From Lachnospiraceae bacterium (lineage in GTDB: Bacteria; Bacillota; Clostridia; Lachnospirales; Lachnospiraceae): 64,000 nucleotides of DNA. The position numbers and the translations under genes are program-made. This document shows positions 41,841 to 51,121 of the stretch, one piece after another. The notes beneath the pieces were generated by a model. It did no database searches. It saw nothing but the letters and a program-made list of their open reading frames with translations, and was not told the DNA's origin. Every line of letters begins with the position of its first letter. Position 1 is the first letter of the stretch. The DNA lies in assembly GCA_009911195.1 (NCBI GenBank), contig QXWV01000066.1:62001-126000 (forward strand), read 5' to 3'.

Positions 41841-42747
41841 AACTGCTACCTCCTACCAATGAAAAAAAATAACTCTCCAGATCTTCATCCTTTTCCTGCA
41901 TGGAAAAAATCTCGCAGTTTTCCTTTTCCAGCTCTGCAGCAAGTTTGGATATATTTACTTTTGCATATATTTCCGCAGATGTAACAGAAAGAATTTTATG
42001 GTCAACATTTGCAGTATGCAATATATGGGCAAGAACCTTCGTATCCGTTACTTCTACATGGATACATTTGCGACACGCAGCCTCCAGCTCCGCCTTGCTC
42101 ACTTCTTTTAATATTCTGCCACTATCGATAAACCCATAATGTGTTGCAATTTTGGCAAGTTCATCCAGGATATGGCTTGAGATTAACACCGTAATCTGTC
42201 TCTCGCGGTTCAGTCTCAGGATCAATTCACGCACTTCTACAATTCCCTGGGGATCAAGACCATTAACGGGTTCATCCAATATCAAAAAATCCGGATCTCC
42301 CACCAGCGCTATAGCAATTCCCAGCCTTTGGCGCATGCCCAAAGAAAAATCTTTCACCTTTTTCTTACCGGTTTCTCCAAGCCCCACCAGTTTCAGGATA
42401 TCCCGCAATCCTTCAAAAGAAGGCAGCCCAAGAACCAAATACTGTTGTTTCAAGTTATCCTCAGCTGTCATATCCGGATAAATTGACGGCGTCTCCACCA
42501 CTGCCCCCATGCGGCGCCTTGCTTTCACAATGTCCCGTTCATCGTTACGGATTCCATACAAGGTAAAACTGCCAGAAGTAGGCTCCTGTAATCCACAGAC
42601 CAGACGGAGCAGAGTCGTCTTACCGGCACCGTTTTTCCCAACAAATCCATAAATAGCCCCTTTGGGGATATGCATGGTAAGCCCGTTTAATGCCTGAAAA
42701 TTCCTGTATCTCTTGTCCAGACAGTTTGTTGTCAGCACATAATCCAT
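41833..42747 (-). CDS. ABC transporter ATP-binding protein (BcrA-like), 304 aa
   Basis: Walker A GKNGAGKTT, signature FSLGMRQRLGIAIAL, Walker B FLILDEPVNGLDPQG and H-loop SSHIL are in order; the tail is BcrA-type with a DLESYFFSLVGG ending. It works with the permease that overlaps it. Bacitracin or lantibiotic resistance is the inferred role. Confidence 0.95.
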   Translation of the reverse strand: MDYVLTTNCLDKRYRNFQALNGLTMHIPKGAIYGFVGKNGAGKTTLLRLVCGLQEPTSGSFTLYGIRNDERDIVKARRRMGAVVETPSIYPDMTAEDNLKQQYLVLGLPSFEGLRDILKLVGLGETGKKKVKDFSLGMRQRLGIAIALVGDPDFLILDEPVNGLDPQGIVEVRELILRLNRERQITVLISSHILDELAKIATHYGFIDSGRILKEVSKAELEAACRKCIHVEVTDTKVLAHILHTANVDHKILSVTSAEIYAKVNISKLAAELEKENCEIFSMQEKDEDLESYFFSLVGGSSYE

Positions 42748-42795
42748 AATATTTTATCTCCCAAAATTAAATGTAGTGCTCAAATATTGCCAGTG

Positions 42796-45306
42796 TTATT
42801 CCTGCCTGATTCGTGCTATTACCGAATCCCTGGAAATGATCTGCTTACCATAAACAGGAACTATAATTGAAACAATAAAATATACTATCCAAATCGCTAT
42901 CATTGGTGTCATCGTGATATATCCGGCATAGTATTCTACCATCCCTGCAAGTACATTAGAAACCAATGGTATCAAAACAACACCCAGGGCAAGTGAACCT
43001 GATAACGCTAACAGAGAGAAAATAATACCTTCTGTGCAAAGCATTTTCCGTAACTGCTTTCCCTGCATCCCAATACTCTGCATCGTGGCTATTTCTTTTT
43101 TTCTGCTTATAATAGATGTCAAAATCACATTGACAAAATTAACAATCCCTATTACCCCAATAACTACGCTCATAAAAATGCCAACAATCCAGAATTCTGA
43201 TTTCAAGCTGTCAAAGGAAGTGTAATATGTCTTCGCAGATATATAAGACATGCTTAACCATTCATTGCTGCATTGGCTATCAATATATTCTTCCATCTGA
43301 TCAATATCTGCTGCATCAAAAGAATAATTCATCAATGTCGCATTACTGATTTTTCGGAGTTCATCACTGCTTAAGTAATAACAAAATCCATTAGTAGTAA
43401 ATTGGCAATATTCTGTTCTTCCCCGATTCATTTTCGCCAGAAGTGTATATTGATATTTCTGCCCATCCAATACGATTGTAACTGTATCTCCAACAGCAAA
43501 TTCTGAAGACCCGGCAGCACTCATAATAATATATTCTCCAGAACCCATCTTACGGAGTAATTCTTCTATGTCTGTTGTCCCCTCTGTTATCTCAAAATTA
43601 GACAGCACATAATCATCTGCTCCATATAACTGACAGCTAAGCATACCATTATTGGATTTGTACCTGGCACCTGTGCTGATTCTGATATATCGGTTGCCTT
43701 CCTTATCAGTCTCACTGTGCTGCTCCCAGTCGGGATACTCAAACAATGACTCTCCCATCGGTGTGCAGGCATACATAGCCCCTCCCTGTAAGAAGCCATC
43801 CTGCCTGTTAATTTCATTTATAACAGCTTCGTCCAAAGCATCATCATTTGTCCGAAAATGTTTATTTACGTTAAAATAATTACTATTTCCTATTACAAAA
43901 TCTGATTTCATCTTGCTCTGCAAATATTTCTCCCTGTCTATCCCATTTGCCAGAATAAACGTACAGTTAAAAAGGATCAGGCTGATGCTCAATGAAACGA
44001 TAACTAAAATCATTCTTTTTTTATTTCTTCCAACATTAGCTGCAGCAAGCTTCCCTAAACTTCCTTTTTTTACTTTTCTTTTCTTCTTGTGGATTGTCAC
44101 TTCCCCATCCGTACACCGCAATGCGGCTACTGGTGAGATTGAGACAGCTGTTCTTACCGATTTTTTTGCACTGTAATATACGGTTATAGCAACAAAGATT
44201 ACCGTAAACAATATCGCATAAACTTTAATTCCATATTGATAATACCCCTCACTTATTGTTGTTGTCCTTGCGATATACGGAAACAAAATATTGCCCAATA
44301 CGCCTCCAATCACAATACCAAGCGGAATTCCTAATATCATCAGCATGGAGGCCTGATGCCTTACAATCCTGATAATTGTTTTTTTGTCAGTCCCTATCAT
44401 TCTGAGCAGTGCCCAAAAATGGATATCCTGTGTAATAGATATTTCGAATATGTTATAGATGACTAAATATCCCGTGAACATCAATAGAAAAACAATTAAA
44501 GCTATGCCTATCATAGTTGATATATCTACGGAGACCTGCGTCTCATATGCCGGATTTATACTTACATCCAAAAAATTCCCTGTCTGATTTTCCATGGTAT
44601 AACCACATTCATTCAACTTGTCAGTGAAATATCGTAATGGAAATATTTTATTATCAATCTTAATATCCATCATCCGAACTCCAGAATATTCACCGTCAAC
44701 CAAGTACGTATTCTCCAATTCAGTAGCATATTTATCAACAAACGCCTTGGAAACAATAATACTTTGCCTACTGTATGCATCGGACTGTATAATTCCTGCA
44801 ATTTTAAAATCTATTATATATAACCGGTTTCTCATAATAAATTCCAAAGATACCGTGTTTCCAATTTCCGCCTTCGCCCCCATTTCTTCTAAAGTTTTAC
44901 TGTCACATATAATTTCATTTTCTTTCATTGGAACTGTACCAACAGAGGGAGTGCAGAAATGCGTCAACATATAATTTTCATCCATATAAGACATTTCAAT
45001 TGACTGCCCTGATAAAGATTCATTATTTATCTGAGATGATATAAATAAACGATATCCAACATTTCCATTTCCAAAAGCCCGCTGTAGTATTTCATAATCA
45101 TCATCCGAAATATACTTTATCGTCGCAAATGATGTCGAACCATTCAGCCGCATTTCCTCTTTTTGCTGTGAGTCTGAAATGCTACTGAATATAGTCATTA
45201 ACACCGTAAACATAACAGTGGTCAGTGCAATCGCTATTACCAATATCACATTTCTGGTTTTACCTTCCGTCATTTTTTTATTTGATAGTTTTCTTTCTAT
45301 TTTCAC
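42796..45306 (-). CDS. ABC transporter permease, FtsX-family, 836 aa
   Basis: N-terminal membrane segment (VILVIAIALTTVMFTVLMTI), a large extracytosolic region, a first permease half around residues 260-400, a second large outer part, and a final set of segments from about 700. This duplicated layout is that of BceB/MacB-like permeases. Its ATPase gene is 12 bases upstream. In the same operon as BcrAB-like genes and a two-component system, so peptide sensing/resistance is likely. Confidence 0.85.
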   Translation of the reverse strand: MKIERKLSNKKMTEGKTRNVILVIAIALTTVMFTVLMTIFSSISDSQQKEEMRLNGSTSFATIKYISDDDYEILQRAFGNGNVGYRLFISSQINNESLSGQSIEMSYMDENYMLTHFCTPSVGTVPMKENEIICDSKTLEEMGAKAEIGNTVSLEFIMRNRLYIIDFKIAGIIQSDAYSRQSIIVSKAFVDKYATELENTYLVDGEYSGVRMMDIKIDNKIFPLRYFTDKLNECGYTMENQTGNFLDVSINPAYETQVSVDISTMIGIALIVFLLMFTGYLVIYNIFEISITQDIHFWALLRMIGTDKKTIIRIVRHQASMLMILGIPLGIVIGGVLGNILFPYIARTTTISEGYYQYGIKVYAILFTVIFVAITVYYSAKKSVRTAVSISPVAALRCTDGEVTIHKKKRKVKKGSLGKLAAANVGRNKKRMILVIVSLSISLILFNCTFILANGIDREKYLQSKMKSDFVIGNSNYFNVNKHFRTNDDALDEAVINEINRQDGFLQGGAMYACTPMGESLFEYPDWEQHSETDKEGNRYIRISTGARYKSNNGMLSCQLYGADDYVLSNFEITEGTTDIEELLRKMGSGEYIIMSAAGSSEFAVGDTVTIVLDGQKYQYTLLAKMNRGRTEYCQFTTNGFCYYLSSDELRKISNATLMNYSFDAADIDQMEEYIDSQCSNEWLSMSYISAKTYYTSFDSLKSEFWIVGIFMSVVIGVIGIVNFVNVILTSIISRKKEIATMQSIGMQGKQLRKMLCTEGIIFSLLALSGSLALGVVLIPLVSNVLAGMVEYYAGYITMTPMIAIWIVYFIVSIIVPVYGKQIISRDSVIARIRQE

Positions 45307-45318
45307 CGTAGATCCCCC

Positions 45319-45984
45319 CTAAGCTATTATTTTTCCATCTCTTATTGTAATTCTACGGTCTGCCAATGCAGCGATTTCATTATTATGGGTAATCAGGATA
45401 ATAGTCTGGTTAAATTTTTCACTGGTCATTTTAAGAAGTGCCATCACATCTTCACTTGTCTTACTATCCAAATTCCCAGTCGGTTCATCAGCAAGGACAA
45501 TCTGAGGTTTTGCTATCAATGCCCTTGCTATAGCAACTCGCTGCTGTTGTCCCCCTGACAAATTATTGGGCATTTCATATAATTTGTCACGAATCCCCAG
45601 AAAGTCTATGATTTCCGATAGATACTCTTTATCCACTTTTGTACCATCCAGCTCTACTGGCAGAGTGATATTTTCCAGTACATTGATAACAGAAATAAGA
45701 TTATAACTTTGAAAGATGAAACCAATATTTTTTCTTCTGTAAGCAACCATATCCTCGCTATCCATTTCATATATTTTGGCGCCATCCAAAATAATTTCCC
45801 CATCGGTAGGCTGCTCCAATCCCCCTAACATATACAGCAGCGTAGATTTTCCACTACCACTCATTCCAACAATAGCAACAAATTCTCCACGCTTGATACC
45901 AAAATCCACGCCATCAACCGCTTTGACCAAATTATTTTCTTTACCATAATATTTACGTAGACCCTGTGCTTCTACAATATTCAT
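45319..45984 (-). CDS. ABC transporter ATP-binding protein (BceA/MacB type), 221 aa
   Basis: Walker A GMSGSGKST, Q-loop FQSYNLISVI, signature [16 protein letters not shown], Walker [14 protein letters not shown]-loop ITHN. ATG 45984 follows GGAGGG; an earlier in-frame ATG (46002) is within the ribosome site. Partner of the FtsX-type permease. Confidence 0.95.
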   Translation of the reverse strand: MNIVEAQGLRKYYGKENNLVKAVDGVDFGIKRGEFVAIVGMSGSGKSTLLYMLGGLEQPTDGEIILDGAKIYEMDSEDMVAYRRKNIGFIFQSYNLISVINVLENITLPVELDGTKVDKEYLSEIIDFLGIRDKLYEMPNNLSGGQQQRVAIARALIAKPQIVLADEPTGNLDSKTSEDVMALLKMTSEKFNQTIILITHNNEIAALADRRITIRDGKIIA

Positions 45985-46088
45985 TTTACGTTTTCCCTCC
46001 ATATCACTTTATATCTATTTTTTCTTCTTTCATCTAAAGAATATCATACAGAAGTCAAGAAAGCGGTCAGAAAAGCGTCAAGATCTGG

Positions 46089-46763
46089 TCAAGATTTCTT
46101 CTCTGCCAGTTTGAATCCGATACCCCATACAGTCTCAATATAATCCCCGCCTGTCGCCTCCTGCAATTTTCTCCGTAGATTACTGATGTGCTGTTTTAAT
46201 GACCGTTCCGTACAATCTGGAGTGTCAATGCTGATGCGATCCAGCAGAACACTTTTTGATATGGCACGTTTCGGATTCATCATCAATAATTTCAGGATAG
46301 CAAATTCTGTCCGTGTCAGTTTGACCAGTCGGTTCCCTGCTGTAACCTCCTGCAATGAAACATCCAGTGTTAAGTCATCTGCTACGAGTACGGTGGAATC
46401 ATCTGCAATTTCTGTTTTGCGAAGTCCTACTATAATGCGGGCAAGAAGTTCATCCGGATCAAACGGTTTGGTCATATAGTCAACCGCACCTCCAAGCAAA
46501 AGGTTTACCTTATCCTGAACATCCACCTTTGCACTAAGGACGATGACAGGTATGTTTTTAATATGAGACAACACTTCCTCTCCCGAAAGTCCGGGAAGCA
46601 TAAGATCCAGAAGAATCAAATCCGGCTTCTTTTGGGAAAGAAGATAGAGTGCTTCTGTACCGGAATAGGCACGCATAACACCATATCCTTCGTTCTCTAA
46701 AATTTTTGTCAATACATTCCCAATATGAACATCATCGTCGATGATTGCGATTGTCTTCATCAT
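46089..46763 (-). CDS. OmpR/PhoB-family response regulator, 224 aa
   Basis: Receiver domain KTIAIIDDDVHIGNVLTKI with LILLDLMLPG (phosphoacceptor) and DYMTKPF (K); winged-helix with LTRTEFAILKLLMMNP and LKQHISNLRRKLQ. ATG 46763 follows GGAGG. Head of a six-gene cassette (regulator, ABC pair, BcrAB-like pair, kinase). Likely activated by the kinase at 40140. Confidence 0.95.
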   Translation of the reverse strand: MMKTIAIIDDDVHIGNVLTKILENEGYGVMRAYSGTEALYLLSQKKPDLILLDLMLPGLSGEEVLSHIKNIPVIVLSAKVDVQDKVNLLLGGAVDYMTKPFDPDELLARIIVGLRKTEIADDSTVLVADDLTLDVSLQEVTAGNRLVKLTRTEFAILKLLMMNPKRAISKSVLLDRISIDTPDCTERSLKQHISNLRRKLQEATGGDYIETVWGIGFKLAEKKS

Positions 46764-46787
46764 CAACCTCCATTTCTTTTTATTTTA

Positions 46788-46814
46788 TTATAACCAGACT
46801 GCAATCTGAAACAT
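46788..46814 (-). pseudogene. Eight-codon stub of an agr-like regulator gene
   Basis: ATG 46814 starts MFQIAVWL and stops at TAA 46788; the AgrA-like regulator starts MLQIAVC. The DNA just upstream (46815-46910) matches the region before the relic at 35059, including CCTTTGCTG and GAATTGGTACT. So this is the beginning of another copy, cut off where the BcrAB-like cassette starts. Confidence 0.7.
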
Positions 46815-46929
46815 TGGTCCCTGCGTCCTTTGCTGCTTTATGTTTGAGGAATTGGTACTATGGTGTTGCTACAATACCCCCATTTATTATACACGGTTTG
46901 TTGGCATATAGGAAACCGCAATTCCCGAC

Positions 46930-46960
46930 GTACAGATTTTTTCTCTGAAAGACAGATAAA
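46930..46960 (-). promoter_or_regulatory. LytTR-type operator D
   Basis: ACAGATTTTTT at 46932 and ACAGATAAAA at 46952, 20 bp apart, nearly identical to operator B including GTACG flank. A TATAAT box follows about 45 bases later on the minus strand, near 46885. It now leads into the stub gene and the ABC cassette. Confidence 0.65.
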
Positions 46961-47000
46961 AGACCGGGGAAGACACATATACATCTCATCCTCTCCCCAG
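46958..47000 (-). terminator. Terminator of the ECF anti-sigma gene
   Basis: CTGGGGA/TCCCCGG stem and TCTTTT tail on the minus strand, 70 bases after the 488-aa gene and touching operator D. Confidence 0.55.
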
Positions 47001-47071
47001 CCTTATATCATTTCCTATCAGGCAGCATCTTCTACACTACACCCGTTTTCCAAAAAGGAAGCCTCTCGCTG

Positions 47072-48538
47072 TCAGAACGTATACAAAATGAGATACCTGG
47101 TTTCGCCATCGGAAGAGCGGGCGTTAATGCTCACTGTGCTGTCATTGCTCCAACCGATGCCCTCCTCGTAGAGGTTCCCGTAACCTTCCCTGTCAAAGGC
47201 AATGAAAGTGCCCTTTTCCAGATCCACCACGCCCAGCTGGGAGATACCCAGGCCCTCCGCTTTGGAGTCAGAGGAATAATACAGCAGCTTATTGCCGGAG
47301 GGACTGGGCATGAATTCGTCCCCTGTCTGCCAGGTAAATCCCTCTACGACAGTCTGCATCCCTGTTTTCAGATCGACCAACCGAACCTGTCCATCCTCGC
47401 CTATCAGAACGCAGCGGCTACCGAACAGCTGGGCACCATAGGGTTCATCCCACCATCGATAGTAGTGTGCCTTATCCAGGGTTTTCGTCTTCTGCCCGGT
47501 GGGGATATCGTAAGCATAACAAGTGATGGTCTGCCATGTTTCGTCCTCTTCCGATGTGGTGTGGGTGGTGAGGATCAGCGTATCATTGTCTGCGAAACCG
47601 GCACTGACTTCCTCGCCCATCCCAGTCAGCTCATCCAAACGGATGAGAGTCCTGGCATCCAGATCGCAAATCCATTCCTGCAGCCCACCCATGCCGGCAC
47701 TACATAAAATCAATGCCCTGCGCATATTCTCCGACCACGAATAATCATAAGCGTATTCCAGCTGCCCGGTGCCTGTGCCGGCCAAAAAGTCCTCTGTCTC
47801 GCCGGTATCCAGATAGAAAAGCATAGGGTACTCGGTGTAATCTATCTGCTGGCCCTGTGCCAGCTTGAGCAGCAATACATCAGTGCGCCCTGGAATGGCC
47901 TCTACAGACCACTCATCCTCAGGGCGTATATCAACACCGTAGGGACTGCCCTGAAAGTAGTACAGCTCCCCATTCCGGATGAACCAGTACAGGTTACCCT
48001 GGTAATTGATGCCCTGGAATGTTATGTCAATTTGGCTGGTCCGCATGTCCACCTGGACGGGAACCAGATTGTTGTCCTTGATCTCCCAGAACCCAGCCTC
48101 CAAAAGAGTCCTGCCGTCATCGCTCCAGGTCAGGTTATTGAGCAGGCCACCGGAAAGACCGTAACGTTGGTCCATTTTGATATACTGGGCCTTGACCAGA
48201 CTGCCGATTTCAGTCTGGCTGATGTCAGGCTGATTATCATAAGGCTGATCAACATCGGGCTGATTGATGTCTGACGGATTGATATCGGTCTGGCCGGGCA
48301 CCTGTTCCCGCTCTTCTATGCGGAAGAAAGACAGCACCGCCCTTCGCAGTTCCGAGCTGGCAGCCAGGGCAACAGTGGTCACGCAGGTCAGCATTAAAAC
48401 TGCCGTCAGTGTGCTGGCGAGGACACGGTGAACCGGGGCATACCGCCTATGAGTTGTTTTTTTGTGCATAATACGCTCTTTCAATTCATTACTTGGACTG
48501 ATATAATCCATCGCTTTTCGATAGTCGTTGATATTCAA
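47072..48538 (-). CDS. Membrane anti-sigma-like protein with beta-propeller-like outer domain, 488 aa
   Basis: A cytosolic N-terminus (about 40 aa, NDYRKAMDYISPSNELKERI), one membrane segment (VLASTLTAVLMLTCVTTVALA), then repeats DINPSDINQPDVDQPYDNQP and a large outer domain with WSDDGRTLLEAG-like WD/TolB-type blades. This is the layout of ECF anti-sigma factors. It starts at TTG 48538 overlapping the sigma gene stop. It probably holds the adjacent sigma factor inactive until an outside signal. Confidence 0.75.
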   Translation of the reverse strand: MNINDYRKAMDYISPSNELKERIMHKKTTHRRYAPVHRVLASTLTAVLMLTCVTTVALAASSELRRAVLSFFRIEEREQVPGQTDINPSDINQPDVDQPYDNQPDISQTEIGSLVKAQYIKMDQRYGLSGGLLNNLTWSDDGRTLLEAGFWEIKDNNLVPVQVDMRTSQIDITFQGINYQGNLYWFIRNGELYYFQGSPYGVDIRPEDEWSVEAIPGRTDVLLLKLAQGQQIDYTEYPMLFYLDTGETEDFLAGTGTGQLEYAYDYSWSENMRRALILCSAGMGGLQEWICDLDARTLIRLDELTGMGEEVSAGFADNDTLILTTHTTSEEDETWQTITCYAYDIPTGQKTKTLDKAHYYRWWDEPYGAQLFGSRCVLIGEDGQVRLVDLKTGMQTVVEGFTWQTGDEFMPSPSGNKLLYYSSDSKAEGLGISQLGVVDLEKGTFIAFDREGYGNLYEEGIGWSNDSTVSINARSSDGETRYLILYTF

Positions 48539-49011
48539 TTTGATCCCTCCAATTCTATTTTCAACAATTCACGGCCCCGTTTCAGCCGCATCTTCACCGC
48601 CGATTTCCCCATCTTTAAAATTTCGGCGATTTCCGTCACCGAGTATCCTTCATAGTAGTAGAGATGGATAGGCAGCTTGTACTGTTCCGGCAGGGCCATG
48701 ACAGCATTCAGGGCCTCCAGTTCTTCTGGGACAATGGCAGGGATGGTGTCCTCTAACTGCGTCACCCGTTTCCGCCAGAAGCCCCTCAGTTGGTTCCGGC
48801 ACAGATTGGCCGCAACCTGGAGAAGCCAGCGCTTCTGATGGTTCTCATCCGTGAAAATGGGAGCGCGGTACAGCAATCGGCAAAAGGTCTCCTGGGTCAC
48901 ATCCTCCGCGTCGGCGCACTGCCCCAGGAAAGCCATTGCCAGACGGTATACTGCTGTACCATAAGCATCATAGGCATCCTCCAGCTGTTGGGTGGATATT
49001 GCTTGTTTCAT
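48535..49011 (-). CDS. ECF RNA polymerase sigma factor, 158 aa
   Basis: Region 2 with YRLAMAFLGQCADAEDVTQE and FCRLLYRAP, region 4 with LPEQYKLPIHLYYYEGYSVT then EIAEILKMGKSAVKMRLKRG. ATG 49011 after AAAGGAGG. Partner gene of the anti-sigma protein. No chromosomal-type regulon is visible; targets may be the operon itself. Confidence 0.9.
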   Translation of the reverse strand: MKQAISTQQLEDAYDAYGTAVYRLAMAFLGQCADAEDVTQETFCRLLYRAPIFTDENHQKRWLLQVAANLCRNQLRGFWRKRVTQLEDTIPAIVPEELEALNAVMALPEQYKLPIHLYYYEGYSVTEIAEILKMGKSAVKMRLKRGRELLKIELEGSN

Positions 49012-49191
49012 TGCCTGACCTCCTTTCATCTATAAAACAATTGCCGGAAGAAAACGGTCACATGTTTTTGAAATATATTGGACAATTATTTATTTTCTCA
49101 CTAAATAATGGAAATGGAAACTGCAAATAAGCGATGTTGATGGTAATCATCAAAAATAATATGTCTTTCGCCCCTATAGTGCAGACAGTAC

Positions 49192-49228
49192 AAGACCGGG
49201 GAAGGCACTTGACAAACCTTCCCCGGCC
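49192..49228 (-). terminator. Terminator of the 93-aa gene
   Basis: CCGGGGAAGG/CCTTCCCCGG strong stem with a weak T tract on the minus strand. Confidence 0.55.
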
Positions 49229-49243
49229 CTGTACAGCCACATA

Positions 49244-49525
49244 TCAGATAGCAGCTACTGCCTCGCGCCTGCCATATTCATACATTTTCAGGGATACCAG
49301 TCTGGTAATCCTCTCCATGCCGTTCAGGATAGTTTCCACATCACTATCCTCGTCTTCTCCCAACCGTTCGCACAGATTCCGGCCTGCCTGGTACACACCT
49401 TCATATAGAAGGCAGCACTCTTTTCCCTCGGCAAATTCATCCTCAATGGCGGCTCCTCCTTGCAGGGAAGACATCCCCTCCGTTAAAAACCCATTCATCT
49501 TATCATAAATCAGTTCTTTTTGCAT
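49244..49525 (-). CDS. Small hypothetical protein, 93 aa (module copy 2)
   Basis: ATG 49525 follows AAAGGAGG. Product starts MQKELIYDKMNGFLTEGMSS and continues to CCLLYEGVYQAGRNLCERLG and DVETILNGMERITRLVSLKM. Acidic, helical, two adjacent Cys. The copy at 36100 is frameshifted. Divergent XRE partner suggests a regulator/effector pair; function unknown. Confidence 0.65.
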   Translation of the reverse strand: MQKELIYDKMNGFLTEGMSSLQGGAAIEDEFAEGKECCLLYEGVYQAGRNLCERLGEDEDSDVETILNGMERITRLVSLKMYEYGRREAVAAI

Positions 49526-49538
49526 ACCGCATCCTCCT

Positions 49539-49615
49539 TTTGTCTCACTTTTACAACCGATTTTAATATGGAATGCTACTAAAATCAATAGTAGCGGTGC
49601 AAAAAGTGAGACAAA
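49539..49615. promoter_or_regulatory. 14-bp inverted repeat between divergent genes (copy 2)
   Basis: TTTGTCTCACTTTT (49539-49552) and AAAAGTGAGACAAA (49602-49615), identical to the pair at 36394-36470 and in the same place between the two genes. Confidence 0.65.
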
Positions 49616-49650
49616 CTTCTCGACACATTTCGACATAAATGGAGGATATC

Positions 49651-49920
49651 ATGCCAAAACCAACAGGATCATCAGGAGAAAAGAATCTGATCAGCAGCCG
49701 GCTCATAGAACTCAGGAGACAGCAGAACCTCTCGCAAAGGGATCTTGCCCATAAGCTGCAGCTTGCCGGATATGACATGGACAAGAACGTGATCACGCGC
49801 ATTGAGACCAACAAAAGGTATGTGACGGATATTGAGCTTCGGGCCTTGTCACAGGTTCTGGGTGTCAGCTATGCCTATCTGATTGACGGGGAAGATAAAC
49901 AGCAAAAAGCTGGCGACTAA
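49651..49920 (+). CDS. XRE-family regulator, 89 aa (module copy 2)
   Basis: ATG 49651 after GGAGG (an ATG at 49639 overlaps it). Helix-turn-helix SSRLIELRRQQNLSQRDLAH, then KLQLAGYDMDKNVITRIETN and VLGVSYAYLIDGEDKQQK. Near-identical to the copy at 36505. Likely repressor acting on the 14-bp inverted repeats. Confidence 0.9.
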   Translation: MPKPTGSSGEKNLISSRLIELRRQQNLSQRDLAHKLQLAGYDMDKNVITRIETNKRYVTDIELRALSQVLGVSYAYLIDGEDKQQKAGD

Positions 49921-49999
49921 CACACTCTCCAAATTTGCAAATTCTGCTTAATAAAAAGGACATGGACTTAGAAAATCTTCACTGCAGGCTTTATCAGAG

Positions 50000-50029
50000 G
50001 GCAGTTAAGCCCAAAAGTGCCTAACTGCC
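50000..50029 (+). terminator. Hairpin after the XRE gene
   Basis: GGCAGTTA/TAACTGCC stem with extra inner pairs, weak T tract. Probable terminator of the plus-strand XRE gene. Confidence 0.4.
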
Positions 50030-50059
50030 TTATCATTAAAACATATTATAGGCTTACCA

Positions 50060-51121
50060 TCATTCAATGCCCAAAATACCATTGATTGCGTAGACGGTAT
50101 CCTCATCCAGAGGTTCCGTATAGATGCCGCCGAACTCGTAAAATCTTCCGCTCAAAGCCGTGTATTTCCAACTGTCAATCGTCGTGCCGCTTCGGAGCGT
50201 GATGGTGAGATATCGGGTTGCCCATGTTTCTTCGCCGCTTGTGAGTTTATCATCATCATCCGTGGAGAAGCTGTAGATATATTTATCATTTTCGCTGTAG
50301 GAGCTTTCCCAACTGGCTGCACTATTACAGACCACATTCACCGTGCTGTCATAAAACAATGCTACAGAATCACGGTCATCATATGTGTGCGTACCGACCT
50401 GCTTTTGGATCTGCTTCCCAAAATCAGTGTTGTTGCTCGTGGACGGTGCCGCCGTAATTCTCACAATATCATCCGCGCCCGCCACATTGTAGATTATGCG
50501 GTATACATCGCCATAGGTGTATGGGGAAAGGTCAGCATCCGGAAACTGTGCCCTGGTGTCGCCCTCAATCTCAGCAAGTTCATAATCCGTTGCCCCATCC
50601 CCGCGGGCCTGGGCAAGTATGCTGTCCATGACCAGAAAGCTCCGGTACTCCCACAGCCGCAGCGTGCCTGCTGCATCTTCGCTGATAAGATACTTGATTT
50701 CATCCATATCCTTGACGCGATACCAGATGTTTTCGCCATATTGTATATATATCTCTCCGACAAAGGGCTGTAGATTTTCCGTGCTGTCCGGTGATTCCGG
50801 CCCATCGATACCGATACCTGTGGAACTGCCTGCATAAATCTGTTCATAGACCGCTATCCGGCTATCAACCGGGATTGTGGTTTCTACCGCTGCCGTATCC
50901 ATGGTTCCGCCGGTCTTTATTGCGGCCAGAAGCTGTTCCTGCACGGTTTCTTTGCCTCCCGATGGCCATAAGGCAGCAGCCACGCCCACAACAAGGCACA
51001 CACAGGCAGCGGCGGCAATCCACCTGTGCCAGCCGTACTTTTTCTTTGTATCATTGACCGCACCATAGATCAGGTCATCATTGATTTTTCCAAATGCGTA
51101 GGCAAGCCTTTCACTTTTCAT
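50060..51121 (-). CDS. Membrane anti-sigma-like protein, 353 aa
   Basis: A short cytosolic start (KINDDLIYGAVNDTKKKYGW), one membrane segment (WIAAAACVCLVVGVAAALWP) and an outer domain of about 280 aa rich in Tyr, Asp and Ser. The start overlaps the ECF sigma stop (ATGA at 51118-51121). Layout is that of ECF anti-sigma factors; no enzyme domain is seen. Confidence 0.75.
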   Translation of the reverse strand: MKSERLAYAFGKINDDLIYGAVNDTKKKYGWHRWIAAAACVCLVVGVAAALWPSGGKETVQEQLLAAIKTGGTMDTAAVETTIPVDSRIAVYEQIYAGSSTGIGIDGPESPDSTENLQPFVGEIYIQYGENIWYRVKDMDEIKYLISEDAAGTLRLWEYRSFLVMDSILAQARGDGATDYELAEIEGDTRAQFPDADLSPYTYGDVYRIIYNVAGADDIVRITAAPSTSNNTDFGKQIQKQVGTHTYDDRDSVALFYDSTVNVVCNSAASWESSYSENDKYIYSFSTDDDDKLTSGEETWATRYLTITLRSGTTIDSWKYTALSGRFYEFGGIYTEPLDEDTVYAINGILGIE

